Of a stretch of 64,000 nt of DNA, positions 8,210 to 18,964 are shown piece after piece. The stretch lies in contig JAQWIW010000034.1 of NCBI GenBank assembly GCA_029248665.1, positions 43,501 to 107,500 of the forward strand, in the 5' to 3' direction. The notes beneath the pieces were generated by a model, which did no database searches, was not told the origin of the DNA, and was given only the letters and a program-made list of their open reading frames with translations. Origin of the DNA: Opitutia bacterium (lineage in GTDB: Bacteria > Verrucomicrobiota > Verrucomicrobiia > Opitutales > Coraliomargaritaceae). Every line of letters starts with the position of its first letter. The stretch's first letter is position 1. A program made the translations under genes and the position numbers.

Positions 8210-10264
8210 TTAAGCAGGTGCTTGAATTGGAGACTCATCGCCCTCTAAACCATCATCCTCTTTGTTAGCCGGCTCTTCAGTTTTCAAATCATTTGAATCA
8301 CTTTCTTCAGATGCTTCTTCTGTAATCGAACGTGTTTCAACAATCGGTGATCGAATTTCACCAAACTCTAGGATTTCATAGACATGCTTTCCTTCAATTG
8401 TTTCATGCTCAAGAAGTGCTTGAGCACAAACCTCTAAAGCTTCTCGATTCTCTTTTAGAATGTCTAAAGCACGATGATGTTGGATATCCACTATTTCGCT
8501 GATCTTGTTATCAATTTTAATAGCGGTTGATTCACTATAATTCTGTGAACGCTGGATCTCCTGTCCGAGAAAAACATGGTCTTTATTCTCACCTAGGGCA
8601 ACCGTTCCAAGTTCTGTCATACCCCAATCACATACCATGTGACGTGCTGTCTTAGTCACCATTTTAATATCACCAGAAGCTCCACTAGTGATGTCGTCAA
8701 AAACAATCTCTTCTGCACATCGACCACCCATACCGCAGCAGATTTGGTTCAACAGTCGCTTTTTAGAATAATTTAAAAGATCCTTCTTAGGCATAAACAT
8801 TGTAGATCCTAAGCTTTGTCCACGAGGAATAATAGTCACCTTATAAACTGGCATTGTACCATCATCCACTACCGCTTGAACAACAGCATGTCCTGCTTCA
8901 TGATAAGCCGTAATTTTACGATCCTCTTCGTCCATTAATTTTCTCCGTTCACGACCATAAGAAATTTTATCACGAGCTTCATCAAGATCATGTGATTCGA
9001 CAAATTTTTTGTTATGTCGTGCCGCAATTAGAGCACCTTCGTTCAATAGGTTTGCTAAATCTGCCCCAGAAAATCCAGGTGTGTTGCGAGCTACGTTTTC
9101 TAAATTTACTTCTTCTGATAAAACTATCTTTTTGGCATGCACTTTTAAAATTTCATGGCGACCATTAAGATCCGGTAAATCAATGGTAACTTGACGGTCA
9201 AAACGCCCTGGACGTAATAAAGCACTATCTAAAACGTCAGGCCTATTCGTCGCTGCAATAATGATAACACCTTCGTGTCCATCAAATCCATCCATTTCAA
9301 CTAAGAGCGAATTCAATGTTTGCTCACGTTCATCATTGCCTCCTCCAACACCTGCTCCTCGTTGGCGACCGACTGCATCAATCTCATCTATAAAAACAAT
9401 ACAAGGTGCATTTTTTCTACCTTGCTCAAACATATCTCTCACACGTGCTGCTCCAACTCCTACAAACATTTCTACAAAGTCAGAACCACTAATTGAAAAG
9501 AAAGGCACATCTGCTTCTCCAGCAACCGCCTTAGCCAATAAAGTTTTACCAGTACCTGGAGACCCCACCATCAGCACTCCTTTAGGAATCTTACCACCAA
9601 TTTTTTGGAATTTCTTAGGATCTTTTAGAAAATCAACCACCTCTCCTACTTCTTCCTTTGCTTCATCACAGCCAGCAACATCTTTAAAAGTAATTGAGTC
9701 CTTATCTCGAGTCAGCATTTTGGCTTTGCTCTTCCCGAAGCTCATAGCCCCTTTGCCCGCACTCTTAAGTTGACGAACAAAAAGAAAATACAATAAGGCG
9801 ACAATTAAAATAAAAGGCAGAAAACTGACTAATACATCTTGGAGCATTGTACTTGATTGACGCTCGTTAAAATAATTTCTCATTAACAAGAAATCCTCCT
9901 CCGTTAGGCGACCTTCTGCAAAAAAACGTACTTCTTCCTGACTATCCTCAGTGAGCGTTAAATCAGAGTTATCACTATTTGATCTAAAGATTCCAGAAAT
10001 TGAATAGCCTTCACGCCCGAATGACAAATTCGGCTTCATCGTACCTTCCCAAGGGGTAATCTCGTTCGCCTGCACTTTTTCGATAACTTCACTAATAGTA
10101 AGAGTTTTGACCGATAATCCAGAATTCGGATTAGCGAAAAACAAAGCCATAATGACGCCTAATATAATCAGATAAATGTACAAAACACGTGGCTGAAACC
10201 TTCTAGGCTTACGTGTATTATTATTACCTGAATTAGAATCTTTGAAATTTTGATTATTGAACAT
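8210..10264 (-). CDS. ftsH: ATP-dependent zinc metalloprotease FtsH
   Basis: Membrane-anchored AAA+ protease of 684 residues that degrades misfolded membrane proteins and some regulators. Transmembrane helices lie at about 26-44 and 144-164, with a periplasmic domain between them. Walker A is GSPGTGKT (234-241), Walker B ends in FIDEID (291-296), and the pore loop [13 protein letters not shown] follows. The zinc site HEAGH is at 455-459. The acidic, low-complexity tail after residue 640 is species-specific. It stands alone; the upstream region has a TTGACA (complement at 10297-10302) that may be its promoter. Its 3' end lies 3 bp from the convergent feo operon. Confidence 0.98.
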   Translation of the reverse strand: MFNNQNFKDSNSGNNNTRKPRRFQPRVLYIYLIILGVIMALFFANPNSGLSVKTLTISEVIEKVQANEITPWEGTMKPNLSFGREGYSISGIFRSNSDNSDLTLTEDSQEEVRFFAEGRLTEEDFLLMRNYFNERQSSTMLQDVLVSFLPFILIVALLYFLFVRQLKSAGKGAMSFGKSKAKMLTRDKDSITFKDVAGCDEAKEEVGEVVDFLKDPKKFQKIGGKIPKGVLMVGSPGTGKTLLAKAVAGEADVPFFSISGSDFVEMFVGVGAARVRDMFEQGRKNAPCIVFIDEIDAVGRQRGAGVGGGNDEREQTLNSLLVEMDGFDGHEGVIIIAATNRPDVLDSALLRPGRFDRQVTIDLPDLNGRHEILKVHAKKIVLSEEVNLENVARNTPGFSGADLANLLNEGALIAARHNKKFVESHDLDEARDKISYGRERRKLMDEEDRKITAYHEAGHAVVQAVVDDGTMPVYKVTIIPRGQSLGSTMFMPKKDLLNYSKKRLLNQICCGMGGRCAEEIVFDDITSGASGDIKMVTKTARHMVCDWGMTELGTVALGENKDHVFLGQEIQRSQNYSESTAIKIDNKISEIVDIQHHRALDILKENREALEVCAQALLEHETIEGKHVYEILEFGEIRSPIVETRSITEEASEESDSNDLKTEEPANKEDDGLEGDESPIQAPA

Positions 10265-10341
10265 TTTTTTTAGTAAGTAGTTTTTCCTCTTTAGTATGTC
10301 AAACTATGTACCTATTATTTAAATAAATTAAAATAAATACT

Positions 10342-11334
10342 TCAATCCTTTTCTATCCATATTTGACGCTTATTCATCACGATGAATTCGCTCCCAAGCG
10401 AAAATTTTTCTCGAAAACGATCCCCGTAAATAGCACTTAACAATTGTTCTTGAAAAGCAGTACTAGCGACAAAATTTCTATTCATTCTGTGCAACCAATA
10501 AAAAAATGCCCTTCTGGTAAGTGATCGATTTTCAGATCTAAGTAACAATCGGTCTAATTTTTCTTCTAACCTATAACATGCAGGCAATCGCTCTTTAGAT
10601 AATTCATCCAAATAATCAGCATCTTCTTCTAATAATTTCCTACTGCGCCAAGCGCCTTCAGAAACATCTCTTTGCATCCTCTCAGATAATTCTGGGATTA
10701 TGCTCTTACGAAGTTTATTTCGAAGAATTCTCTCGTCATGATTACTAGAGTCTTCGCACCAATCTACTTCATGCTCATTAAGAATATCCTTAATTGTATC
10801 TGATTTATAATTAAAAACTGGGCGAATATGCGTTGGGTAATCTTCAAATAAATGCACCGGTTTGGGAGCAATTAAACCTTCTATATTTGACCCACGCCCT
10901 AAACGCTGAATCTGCGTTTCTAAAATATCATCCATTTGATGCCCAAAAGCAATGACCTCTGCCCCTACATCGTTCGCCGTTTTTCTCAAAAATTTGATGC
11001 GAGCCTCTCGAGCATTCGTTTCTGTTTTTTTCAGCTGATTTGGCCCAGCTGTAGCGCAGTAATAAGGGAGGCTTAGTTTTTTCGCCAAACCTTCAACATA
11101 CCTAGCATCTTCAATAGAATCCTCACCCCTCCATTCATGATTAAAATGGGCTACACTTAACTCTAAATTCATATCTTTTTGATGCGCCGTTAATAATAAT
11201 AACGCAAAAACTGAATCTGCTCCACCTGAACAAGCAATTAGAATTTTTTGCCCATTTTTGGACAAAAGGTACTGATAAACTTTAGACTCAAAAAGATAGT
11301 CCTTAGATTTAAAACTGTCTAAAATAGTTTGCAT
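10342..11334 (-). CDS. tilS: tRNA(Ile)-lysidine synthetase
   Basis: Adds lysine to C34 of the AUA-reading tRNA(Ile), changing codon specificity from AUG to AUA. The PP-loop SGGADS is at residues 36-41, with HFNHEWRGEDS and FGHQMDDILETQIQRLGRGS as further conserved blocks and the EDSSNHD motif before an RNKLRK segment. At 330 residues it is the short form lacking the extended C-terminal domain of E. coli TilS. It lies 77 bp upstream of ftsH on the same strand. Confidence 0.93.
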   Translation of the reverse strand: MQTILDSFKSKDYLFESKVYQYLLSKNGQKILIACSGGADSVFALLLLTAHQKDMNLELSVAHFNHEWRGEDSIEDARYVEGLAKKLSLPYYCATAGPNQLKKTETNAREARIKFLRKTANDVGAEVIAFGHQMDDILETQIQRLGRGSNIEGLIAPKPVHLFEDYPTHIRPVFNYKSDTIKDILNEHEVDWCEDSSNHDERILRNKLRKSIIPELSERMQRDVSEGAWRSRKLLEEDADYLDELSKERLPACYRLEEKLDRLLLRSENRSLTRRAFFYWLHRMNRNFVASTAFQEQLLSAIYGDRFREKFSLGSEFIVMNKRQIWIEKD

Positions 11335-11393
11335 ACTAATTATTAATAAAATTAAAAAGTAATTCGTTTAAGAAATAAAACTGAAATATAACA

Positions 11394-12485
11394 ATGGATT
11401 TATCCTTATTTGATTACACATTACCGAAATCGCTTATTGCTCAAGAACCAAGCAAAAAAAGAAGTGATGCACGATTATTGGTTTATAACCGAAAAAATGA
11501 AACGATAAACCATGCCCAATTTAAAGATATTGATGATTTTTTGCCTGAAAATGTACAATTTTTCAGAAATCAAGTCTCTGTGCTTAAAGCTAGATTATTT
11601 GGACAAAGGAAAACAGGTGGCTCTGTTGAATGCTTATTACTCAATCCTGCCGAAGATTCAAACACCTGGTGGTGCTTAATCAAGCCAGGCAAAAAAACTT
11701 TTAGTGCTAAATACTTTTTTGATGAAAATCATTACGAAGCAGAGGTTTTAGAAACCAATACACACGGCGAATACAAAGTTCGCTTTAGGTTATTCCACGA
11801 AAAGAATGTGTATAACCTAGCTAATGCTCTAGGTAAGATGCCCTTACCGCCGTATATTCAAAGAGAAAAAGTAGATATACGAGATAACTTAGATGCCGAA
11901 CGTTACCAAACTGTTTACGCTAACTCAAACAAGCCATTTGCTGCTGCTGCACCCACTGCAGGACTTCATTTCACAAATGAACTCATCCAAGATCTAAAAG
12001 CCAAAGGGCATGATTTTTTTGACCTAAGCTTAAATGTAGGCATTGGTACTTTTCAGCCGATACAAGTCGATGCGATAGAGAATCATAAAATTCATACTGA
12101 ATCTTTTGAAATTCATCCCGATACGGTTAAAGCCTTATATCCCAAAGGAACAAAACTACGAGTCGCTGTTGGGACAACTAGTGTGCGAGCCATAGAATCG
12201 TTTTATCATCAACTGTTAAAAAATCCTGAAAACAAACCACATATTACAAATAAGCCCTATTTTGCCGACACCGACTTATACCTATATCCACCAGCAAAGT
12301 TTCATGGTATTGATGCGATGATTACCAATTTTCATTTACCTCGCTCCTCTTTACTTTGTCTGGTCTCAGCTTTTTTATCTCCAGACCAAAAAAATGGCGT
12401 AGACCTATTGAAAAAACTTTACAATCTTGCGATAAAAAATAAATATAAATTCTATTCCTATGGTGATGCGATGTTAATACTTTAA
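11394..12485 (+). CDS. queA: S-adenosylmethionine:tRNA ribosyltransferase-isomerase
   Basis: Transfers and rearranges the ribosyl part of SAM onto preQ1 in tRNA to form epoxyqueuosine. The N-terminal FDYTLPKSLIAQEP and SDARLL, the TGGSVECLLL block, the AAAAPTAGLHFT motif and the C-terminal GTTSVRAIES and MITNFHLPRSSLL are all family signatures. The length of 363 residues is normal. It is about 6 kb from queCDE and divergent from tilS. The region after its stop holds a decayed sigma-factor locus. Confidence 0.96.
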   Translation: MDLSLFDYTLPKSLIAQEPSKKRSDARLLVYNRKNETINHAQFKDIDDFLPENVQFFRNQVSVLKARLFGQRKTGGSVECLLLNPAEDSNTWWCLIKPGKKTFSAKYFFDENHYEAEVLETNTHGEYKVRFRLFHEKNVYNLANALGKMPLPPYIQREKVDIRDNLDAERYQTVYANSNKPFAAAAPTAGLHFTNELIQDLKAKGHDFFDLSLNVGIGTFQPIQVDAIENHKIHTESFEIHPDTVKALYPKGTKLRVAVGTTSVRAIESFYHQLLKNPENKPHITNKPYFADTDLYLYPPAKFHGIDAMITNFHLPRSSLLCLVSAFLSPDQKNGVDLLKKLYNLAIKNKYKFYSYGDAMLIL

Positions 12486-12527
12486 AGCATTTCAATACAC
12501 CATTATCTGACTTCAATCATTCCCAAA

Positions 12528-13116
12528 ATGAGTAAAGAAAAAAATAGTTCTGACACACCTATTCAAACTACTTAAGCAAATCGAAGCAATTGTTGAAGCT
12601 TACTATCAGGAATTATATCGATTTGCCTATAGTTTAACTAAAAATCAGCACGAAGCCTCTGACCTCACTCAACAAACTTTTTTAATTTACAGTACTAAAG
12701 GTCACACAATCAAAAATAGTGCAAAAATTAAGTCTTGGCTCTTCACCACATTATACAGAGAATTTTTGGGGCAAAGGAGAAAAATGTCACGGTTAGAAGG
12801 TTTTGACGCTTTAAATATTGAGATTGAAGATCTGAATAACAAAAACCAAAATATTATCCATAAAGAAGAAAAGACTAATATTTTAAATGCACTCGATGTA
12901 ATTGATCCAATTTATAAAGAAGTCATTGTACTCTTTTACCTAAAAGACCTCTCTTAAAAGGAAGTAGCCGACATTCTAACTATCCCAATTGGCATTGTAA
13001 TGTCGAGATTATCTAGAGGCAAAAAACAGTTAAAATCTGTCTTAAAATTTAAAGATTTATCGAACGATAACACTCAAGATAATGAACCCTCATCATCCAA
13101 AAAAAACAAATCCTAA
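12528..13116 (+). pseudogene. ECF-type RNA polymerase sigma factor, broken by a frameshift and an in-frame stop
   Basis: Reading through two lesions restores a sigma-70 family protein of about 195 residues. Region 2 is seen as YYQELYRFAYSLTKNQHEAS, then DLTQQTFL and KIKSWLFTTLYREFLGQRRK. Region 4 reads DPIYKEVIVLFYLKDLS, stop, KEVADILTIPIG, then SRLSRGKKQL. The first lesion is one extra A in the run at 12538-12544: removing it joins MSKEK to the sigma frame. The second is TAA at 12955-12957 where relatives usually have an aromatic residue. Two independent lesions argue for genuine decay. A partner gene overlaps its 3' end and is also shifted. Confidence 0.8.
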
Positions 13117-13325
13117 ACCAAACAAAGAACAAAAAGATAATTAATAATGATGCTATTTTAGATTTAATTAAAGACGAAACTCAATTCAAAAAAATAATAG
13201 AAGATCTTTCTGATGACTATAATTTAGAAGAAAAATTGCAGAATGCATTGCAATCCATTGAGGTGCCCAAAGATTTAAAAAGTAGTATATTAGAAGCAAT
13301 CCGCTCACAAAATAAAATTAAATAA
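13082..13325 (+). pseudogene. Small sigma-associated protein remnant, frameshifted
   Basis: ATG 13082 overlaps the end of the sigma remnant in another frame, and codes for about 20 polar Lys/Asn/Pro-rich residues before a stop at 13142-13144. Removing one A from the run at 13131-13135 joins it to an open frame ending at 13325 (LDLIKDETQF, then EEKLQNALQSIEVPKDLKSS). The gene order, overlap with a sigma gene and the short acidic-helical product suggest an anti-sigma-like partner. That role is inference; I recognise no domain. Confidence 0.5.
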
Positions 13326-13361
13326 ACATCTTTAAGTTTAATGTTAAATTAGGAAATAAAA

Positions 13362-13421
13362 ATGCTTTTCTATAAATCTATTTTTGGATTTATTTTGATT
13401 CTGCTAATGACCTTTTATTGA
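13362..13421 (+). other. Possible 19-residue hydrophobic peptide or remnant of a membrane protein
   Basis: ATG 13362 is preceded by AGGA at 13351-13354, one of few good Shine-Dalgarno matches in the window. It encodes MLFYKSIFGFILILLMTFY and then TGA. The continuing frame soon meets further stops. It may be the signal sequence of a third decayed gene of the sigma locus, or a small membrane peptide. Nothing else supports expression. Confidence 0.25.
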
Positions 13422-13465
13422 ACCTATTTGAATACCATAAGCTAAACCATTCTTTACAAATAAGC

Positions 13466-14224
13466 TTAACGGGATTTTAAAAATTGATCAATAACACTCA
13501 GCCCATAAGTAACAGCTGTCTCTGATCTCAAGACATGAGCTCCTAATCGTGAGCCTGTAAAACCTATGTCATTAAAAGCCTTATACTCATTTTTTGAAAA
13601 ATCTCCCTCAGGACCGACTGCATAAATAACTTTTTTTTGACCTTCATAACGATTGCTTAAATCGTTCCATAATAATTCTGCCTCATTTTCTAAGCTTGCC
13701 ACTACTCCAAGTGATTCATGCTTCCAATCAGATGCATACTCTAAAAAAAACTGCTCCAGAGAGCCAATCATATTCAATGTGGGCAAAAAAGGGCATGAGC
13801 TTTGTTTACATGATTCAATTAAGACAACCTGCCATTTATTTAATTTGGCCTCCATTTGTTCAGGACTTAATACAAAGGCACTGTGCTCACTAAAAACTGG
13901 TATAATTTTTTGAATTCCAATCTCTACCGCACGTTTTAAAATCTGATCCATTGCTTTTGGCTTAGGAATACTCATCAACAAAACCAATTCAGTTTTCGGC
14001 AAAAGGTAACTCTCTATTCCATTAACCAATAATTCTGCATTTCTGGGGTTTGCTTCGATAAGCTTTGCCTGATAAACCTTTCCTTTCCCGTCAAGTACTT
14101 CGACCACGCTATCGACAGAAGCTCTAAGCACTCGACACAGGTGATGGCTTTCTTGTGGATCAAGAATTAATCGATCCTCTTGAAATTTAGAAGTCTCTGA
14201 TAAAAATGCCTTATACCCTGCCAT
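13466..14224 (-). CDS. rsmE: 16S rRNA m3U1498 methyltransferase
   Basis: SPOUT-class methyltransferase acting on U1498 of 16S rRNA in the assembled small subunit. The 252-residue protein has an N-terminal PUA-like domain (HHLCRVLRAS) and a C-terminal knotted domain with KPKAMDQILKRAVEIG, the VGPEGDFSKNE motif and LGAHVLRSETA. These are diagnostic. It converges on the decayed sigma locus and is divergent from the Fur-family gene; its start codon is 112 bp from that gene's ATG. Confidence 0.95.
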   Translation of the reverse strand: MAGYKAFLSETSKFQEDRLILDPQESHHLCRVLRASVDSVVEVLDGKGKVYQAKLIEANPRNAELLVNGIESYLLPKTELVLLMSIPKPKAMDQILKRAVEIGIQKIIPVFSEHSAFVLSPEQMEAKLNKWQVVLIESCKQSSCPFLPTLNMIGSLEQFFLEYASDWKHESLGVVASLENEAELLWNDLSNRYEGQKKVIYAVGPEGDFSKNEYKAFNDIGFTGSRLGAHVLRSETAVTYGLSVIDQFLKSR

Positions 14225-14279
14225 AGTATTTTTGATTAGTGCCCAAGTTTCTCTAAATGTCGAGTTTTCAAAAATTAAT

Positions 14280-14294
14280 TTAGAATTATTCTAA
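14280..14294. promoter_or_regulatory. PerR/Fur-type operator ahead of the regulator-suf operon
   Basis: TTAGAATTATTCTAA is a perfect 7-1-7 inverted repeat matching 12 of 14 positions of the PerR-box consensus TTATAATNATTATAA and close to Fur boxes. It lies 42 bp upstream of the Fur-family gene that leads the suf genes, suggesting autoregulation. It shares the pattern TNAGANTNATTCTNA with the feo operator at 5632-5646. Confidence 0.7.
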
Positions 14295-14336
14295 TTACAC
14301 TTGCTTTTTTGCTTTTTTCAATAACCTTTGATTTAG

Positions 14337-14762
14337 ATGCAGTTATCTCCAGCATACAAAACTATCTTCAATAAGGCCTTAGAAAAAAGTTCGTTAAAGC
14401 CGACCAAACAGCGTGAACATATTTTTTCTCTAATTCTTGATAAGAAAGATCACCCTACTGCGGATGAAATTTTCACTCGCTCACGAGATACCATGCCCAC
14501 AATTTCGCTTGCAACTGTTTATAATTGTTTAGAAACCCTTGTTGAAAGTGGACTGATTCGCCAAGTAAATTTCGAAAGAGAATCCACACGTTATTGTCCA
14601 AATTTAAAACCCCACGCACATTTTCTATGTAAAAACACTGGTAACATTTACGATGTTGACTTACCAGATTCAATTTTTAGCGCTTTAAAAAAAAACTTAC
14701 CTGAAAATTTTCAAACTGAACAAATTGATATTAACTTCAATGGTTCTATCAAAAAAAACTAA
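14337..14762 (+). CDS. Fur/PerR-family metal-responsive transcription regulator
   Basis: A 141-residue DNA-binding repressor of the Fur superfamily. The winged helix spans about residues 15-85 ([13 protein letters not shown], then [19 protein letters not shown]). The dimerisation and metal domain has HAHF (93-96) and IYDVDLPDS. The usual CXXC structural zinc pairs are absent: only Cys98 follows HAHF, as in several Fur relatives without the zinc knot. It leads sufC by 19 bp, so it likely controls and is co-transcribed with the suf genes, in response to iron, peroxide or Fe-S status. Which signal it reads cannot be told. A run of nine A inside the gene leaves the frame intact. Confidence 0.88.
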   Translation: MQLSPAYKTIFNKALEKSSLKPTKQREHIFSLILDKKDHPTADEIFTRSRDTMPTISLATVYNCLETLVESGLIRQVNFERESTRYCPNLKPHAHFLCKNTGNIYDVDLPDSIFSALKKNLPENFQTEQIDINFNGSIKKN

Positions 14763-14781
14763 CAACAATTGATAATTGTAT

Positions 14782-15546
14782 ATGCAATCCTTAGAAATTA
14801 CTAATTTAAACGTAAGTATTGGTGGGCAACCTATACTCAAAGACTTCAGCCTCAACATTCCCAAAGGCGAAATTCATGCATTGATGGGACCAAATGGCAC
14901 AGGGAAAAGCACCCTAGCCAAAGTTATAGCAGGTCATGAAGATTATGAAGTGACCTCAGGAGAAATTTTACTCAATGGCGAATCCATTCTCGGGGACGAA
15001 CCTGATGAAATAAGCCTAGCTGGTTTGTTCTTAGCTTTCCAATACCCATTAGAAATCCCCGGTGTGAGTATTGCTAATTTTATTCGTGCAGCAAAACAAG
15101 CACGCTTACCAGAAAATGAAAGTATCAACGCTGTCGAATATTATAAAGAGCTTTACGACAAAATGGACGCTCTCAAAATAGATCGAAAGTTCACTGCAAG
15201 ATCCCTTAATGAAGGCTTCTCTGGCGGAGAAAAAAAGCGCTGTGAAGTTTTACAAATGTCTATGCTTGAGCCCGAATATTGCTTAATGGACGAAACCGAT
15301 TCAGGCTTGGATATTGATGCACTCAGAATTGTTGCCGATGGCGTTAATTTAATGCGTAGTCCAGAGAGAGGCTTTCTTATTATCACTCACTACCAAAGAC
15401 TCTTAGATTACATCGTCCCTGATGTAGTTCATGTCATGTATGACGGTAAAATCGTTCATAGCGGTGATGCCGAACTAGCAAAAGAACTTGAAACCAAAGG
15501 TTACGACTGGGTTAAAGATTCTTTTGTCTCATCCACAGCTCAATAA
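14782..15546 (+). CDS. sufC: Fe-S cluster assembly ATPase SufC
   Basis: ABC-type ATPase that drives the SufBCD scaffold. Walker A is GPNGTGKST, the signature region reads [13 protein letters not shown] and Walker B is [11 protein letters not shown], the D-S-G-L-D variant typical of SufC. Translation is placed at ATG 14782, giving 254 residues; a TTG two codons upstream is also in frame. It is followed 19 bp later by sufB. Confidence 0.96.
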   Translation: MQSLEITNLNVSIGGQPILKDFSLNIPKGEIHALMGPNGTGKSTLAKVIAGHEDYEVTSGEILLNGESILGDEPDEISLAGLFLAFQYPLEIPGVSIANFIRAAKQARLPENESINAVEYYKELYDKMDALKIDRKFTARSLNEGFSGGEKKRCEVLQMSMLEPEYCLMDETDSGLDIDALRIVADGVNLMRSPERGFLIITHYQRLLDYIVPDVVHVMYDGKIVHSGDAELAKELETKGYDWVKDSFVSSTAQ

Positions 15547-15565
15547 CTTTTCAATATATCATACA

Positions 15566-16990
15566 ATGAGCGAATCAATCATCAACGAACAAGAAGAAGC
15601 GATCAAAGTTGACTACGAAAAAGGGAACTTCAGCTTCCCTGAAGACTATACCTATGATGCCGGCACTGGACTAAGCGAAGAAACGGTAGCTTATATTTCC
15701 AAAGTTAAAAATGAAGACGAATGGATCAAAGAATTTAGACTCAAGGCTTTAGAAATATTCAACAAAAAACCGATGCCAACGCATTGGGCCAGTAAAGATT
15801 TAGAAAACATCATTTTTGAAAACATTCGTTATTATCTTTCAAAAGGGCAAAAACCCAGTCGCACTTGGGACGAAGTTCCTGATGATGTTAAAGAAACCTT
15901 TGAGCGATTAGGCATTCCTGAACAAGAGCGAAAATTTTTAGCAGGAGTTGAAGCACAATTTGATTCGGAAGCTGCATATTCTAGGATGAAAGAAGATCTA
16001 GAAAAAGAAGGTGTTATTTTTGTAGGTTCCTCGGAGGGCTTAGAAAAATATCCGGAAATATTTCGCCCCTACTTTGGGAAAGTCATTCCTTCAGCAGACA
16101 ATAAATTTTCTGCACTCAACAGTGCGGTATTTTCTGGTGGTAGTTTTATTTATGTGCCTAAAGGCGTAAAATTAAAACAACCCCTTCAAGCCTATTTCAG
16201 AATTAATGCTGAAAACTTTGGTCAATTTGAAAGAACTCTCATCATTGCAGATGAAGGAGCTGAAATCACTTACATGGAAGGCTGTACCGCTCCTAAATTT
16301 GAAACCGCTACTCTTCATAGTGCAGTAGTTGAGCTCGTCGCTCTAAAGAATGCCAAGATTCAGTACATCACCGTGCAAAATTGGTCGAATAACGTCTTTA
16401 ACTTAGTCACGAAGCGAGCTCACGCTGAAGAAAATGCCGAAGTCAAATGGATCGATTGTAATATCGGCTCTCGTTTAACGATGAAATATCCTGGTGTAGT
16501 GCTTAAAGGACGTAAAGCCCGAGGTGAAGTATTATCAATCGCCCTTGCCAACGATGGGCAACACCAAGATACCGGAGCTAAGATGATACACCTTGCTGAC
16601 GAAACCACCAGTAATATTATTTCAAAATCTATCTCTATTGGTAAAGGACGCTCGACTTATCGAGGTCAAGTTCACATGCCTAAGCATTTAAAAAATTGTA
16701 AAAACAATACAGAGTGCGATGCCCTTCTTATTAACACAAACAGTCGTACAGACACTTATCCGGCAATCACCACTAGGGGTGAAGGTAATACAGTTCAACA
16801 CGAAGCCAGTGTTTCAAAAGTGAGTGCCGAACAAATTTTCTACATGATGCAACGTGGTCTCTCCGAAGGAGAAGCTATGAGTCTAGCTGTTAATGGTTTC
16901 GTCAATGATCTACTCAAAGCATTCCCAATGGAATACTCTGTAGAATTAAAACGACTCATCGACATGGAAATGGAAGGATCTGTCGGTTAA
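15566..16990 (+). CDS. sufB: Fe-S cluster assembly scaffold SufB
   Basis: Scaffold subunit on which clusters are built with SufC and SufD. ATG 15566 ([11 protein letters not shown]) gives 474 residues, in the usual range; the frame runs further back into sufC but without need. The conserved core shows [29 protein letters not shown] residues ([18 protein letters not shown]), NTECDALL and the C-terminal [13 protein letters not shown] block. The cysteine in NNTECDALL corresponds to a conserved cluster-assembly cysteine of the family. Confidence 0.97.
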   Translation: MSESIINEQEEAIKVDYEKGNFSFPEDYTYDAGTGLSEETVAYISKVKNEDEWIKEFRLKALEIFNKKPMPTHWASKDLENIIFENIRYYLSKGQKPSRTWDEVPDDVKETFERLGIPEQERKFLAGVEAQFDSEAAYSRMKEDLEKEGVIFVGSSEGLEKYPEIFRPYFGKVIPSADNKFSALNSAVFSGGSFIYVPKGVKLKQPLQAYFRINAENFGQFERTLIIADEGAEITYMEGCTAPKFETATLHSAVVELVALKNAKIQYITVQNWSNNVFNLVTKRAHAEENAEVKWIDCNIGSRLTMKYPGVVLKGRKARGEVLSIALANDGQHQDTGAKMIHLADETTSNIISKSISIGKGRSTYRGQVHMPKHLKNCKNNTECDALLINTNSRTDTYPAITTRGEGNTVQHEASVSKVSAEQIFYMMQRGLSEGEAMSLAVNGFVNDLLKAFPMEYSVELKRLIDMEMEGSVG

Positions 16991-17023
16991 TCCCAGTATT
17001 AATAATTTCAGCTTTATCATTTA

Positions 17024-18328
17024 ATGAATACTACACTTAATCAACCTACCGTCATCTCTAGTGCTAACGAACCACAATGGTTGCTCGATAGACGAACCTC
17101 CGGTAGCCAAAATTATTCAAACTTGCCAGTGCCTGCTGCAAAAGATGAAAACTGGCGTTTCGCCTCTGTTTTGTCTCAAGACATTCATGCGTTTAAACCA
17201 GCACCAATGCCTAATGATGATGCCATACAGCATGCATTATCTCATTCCACACTTGTTGAAGACCCAATTGCAGAATTTATTTTTGTCGACGACCATTTAG
17301 TTCAATCAAAGCCACTTTCTAAAGAATTAGTGGATAAAGGTGTTTGCTTTGTATCAATCGATGAAGCGATTCAGAAGCATTCTGATCTTTTGGAGCCCCA
17401 TTTCTTAAAGGAATCCACTCGCCTAGGTTCTCAGAAATACTTTGGATTGCACGCCTCCGCGGTTAAAGCTGGTGCATTGCTCTACGTTCCTAAAGGCGTT
17501 GAAATCGACAAACCAATTGCAGTGTACCATTGGTCTAATCAAGACAAAGGATTGATCTGCCCGCATACACTTATCATTGCCGAAGCTCAAACAAAGGTCT
17601 CTTTAATCGATGTCTTGGCTTCAACCACCGAGGAAAACCAAGGATGTAATATTTCTGTCAGTAATATTGAAGCTCACCCTTCAGCAAATGTTTATAGGAA
17701 AGTTATACAAAATTTCAACTCTAGCACTCTTTCCTTCCAATTAGATTCTGCCACTGCAGATAGAGACACCCAACTAGAAAACATTGCGATCAATTTAGGT
17801 GCAGCAAAAGCTCGCTATGAGAACCAAATTAAAATCAATGGTTCAGGTGCTCATGTCACCATGTACTCCTTGTCAGTTGCTGAAGGCACTCAGGAATTTG
17901 ATCAAAGAACTTTACAGACTCATAATGCTCCAAATTCAGTCTCCGACTTACTTTACAAGAATGCATTATTTGACACCAGCAGAACCATTTTTTCAGGGCT
18001 AATTCAAGTTGAAGAAGGCGCACAACAAACCGATGCTTACCAAACCAACCGAAATTTATTACTGGATCAACGAGCTGATGCCAATGCACTACCAGGATTA
18101 GAAATCCTCGCCAATGATGTTAAATGCTCTCATGGTGCTACCACAGGAAACATCGACAATGATGAGTTATTCTATATGCTGAGTCGAGGAATACCGCATA
18201 GAGTTGCGATGCAATTAATAGTGCTTGGATTCTTTGAAGAAATTATTGAAAAACTAGGGTCAGACTCATTGGCAGAAAATATCCGAAAGCTCTTAGAACA
18301 AAAATTTGCCTCTAAAATTAAGCCATAA
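17024..18328 (+). CDS. sufD: Fe-S cluster assembly protein SufD
   Basis: Paralogue and partner of SufB in the SufBC2D complex, 434 residues. The N-terminal half is divergent; the beta-helix core carries [16 protein letters not shown], and the C-terminal block has [32 protein letters not shown], quoted here only as its start [18 protein letters not shown] and its end [11 protein letters not shown]. His in CSHGATTG is the conserved assembly residue. It sits between sufB (33 bp) and sufT (5 bp). Confidence 0.96.
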   Translation: MNTTLNQPTVISSANEPQWLLDRRTSGSQNYSNLPVPAAKDENWRFASVLSQDIHAFKPAPMPNDDAIQHALSHSTLVEDPIAEFIFVDDHLVQSKPLSKELVDKGVCFVSIDEAIQKHSDLLEPHFLKESTRLGSQKYFGLHASAVKAGALLYVPKGVEIDKPIAVYHWSNQDKGLICPHTLIIAEAQTKVSLIDVLASTTEENQGCNISVSNIEAHPSANVYRKVIQNFNSSTLSFQLDSATADRDTQLENIAINLGAAKARYENQIKINGSGAHVTMYSLSVAEGTQEFDQRTLQTHNAPNSVSDLLYKNALFDTSRTIFSGLIQVEEGAQQTDAYQTNRNLLLDQRADANALPGLEILANDVKCSHGATTGNIDNDELFYMLSRGIPHRVAMQLIVLGFFEEIIEKLGSDSLAENIRKLLEQKFASKIKP

Positions 18329-18333
18329 TCATC

Positions 18334-18876
18334 ATGGAAGACGATAAACGTATACTTACCCGAGCTGTAGAAGCCACATTAATTCCACAAGGTACGCCAA
18401 TGGAATTAGCTGAAGGTGAAAATGTTGTGATTACTCATCGTTTAGGTGGAAATTTCACCATCATGACAGAGAATGGAATGTTTCGAATAAAAGGTAGTGA
18501 TGCCGATGCATTGGGCGAAGAAATAGTCATAAATGAAAAAAATGAAGCACAAGTCAATCAGGGTCCCCCAGAAATGGACGCTCTATGGACAGTGCTAAAA
18601 AAAGTTTTTGATCCAGAAATTCCAGTTAATATAGTTGATTTAGGATTAGTATATTCATTAGAGGTCATAGAAGAAGAAGGAAAACATATTGTAGAAATGC
18701 AAATGACACTCACCGCTCCAGGATGTGGGATGGGGCCAGCGATTGCAGAAGATGCTCAAAATCATCTAGAAACTGTGTCAGGAGTTGGTGAGGCTAAAGT
18801 TGTCATTGTATGGGATCCACCATGGGATCAAGAAATGATCACCGAAGAAGGAAAAATGATTCTAGGGCTCATCTAG
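18334..18876 (+). CDS. sufT: SufT-type Fe-S maturation protein (DUF59/MIP18 domain)
   Basis: A 180-residue protein of the SufT type. An N-terminal extension with [18 protein letters not shown] precedes the DUF59 domain (about residues 85-175), which contains [17 protein letters not shown] and [16 protein letters not shown]; the cysteine in APGCGM is the conserved one. SufT proteins help mature Fe-S enzymes, acting as an accessory or targeting factor. It ends the operon 5 bp behind sufD. No cysteine desulfurase (SufS) or SufU/SufE lies nearby, so the sulfur source must be encoded elsewhere. Confidence 0.92.
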   Translation: MEDDKRILTRAVEATLIPQGTPMELAEGENVVITHRLGGNFTIMTENGMFRIKGSDADALGEEIVINEKNEAQVNQGPPEMDALWTVLKKVFDPEIPVNIVDLGLVYSLEVIEEEGKHIVEMQMTLTAPGCGMGPAIAEDAQNHLETVSGVGEAKVVIVWDPPWDQEMITEEGKMILGLI

Positions 18877-18964
18877 GTCGTTTTTTTTGTTTGCATAATA
18901 ACGATAAATAGATTAGTAATTATGAATGAAATCATTAATATCTCCCCTCATCATCCCACACATA

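Noticed and set aside
9261..9773. A 170-codon open frame opposite ftsH
   Set aside because: It mirrors the conserved AAA+ codons of ftsH on the other strand and has no domain-like content.
14337..14762. Frameshift suspected in the A9 run of the Fur-family gene
   Set aside because: The protein reads through normally to a family-typical end, so the run is harmless.
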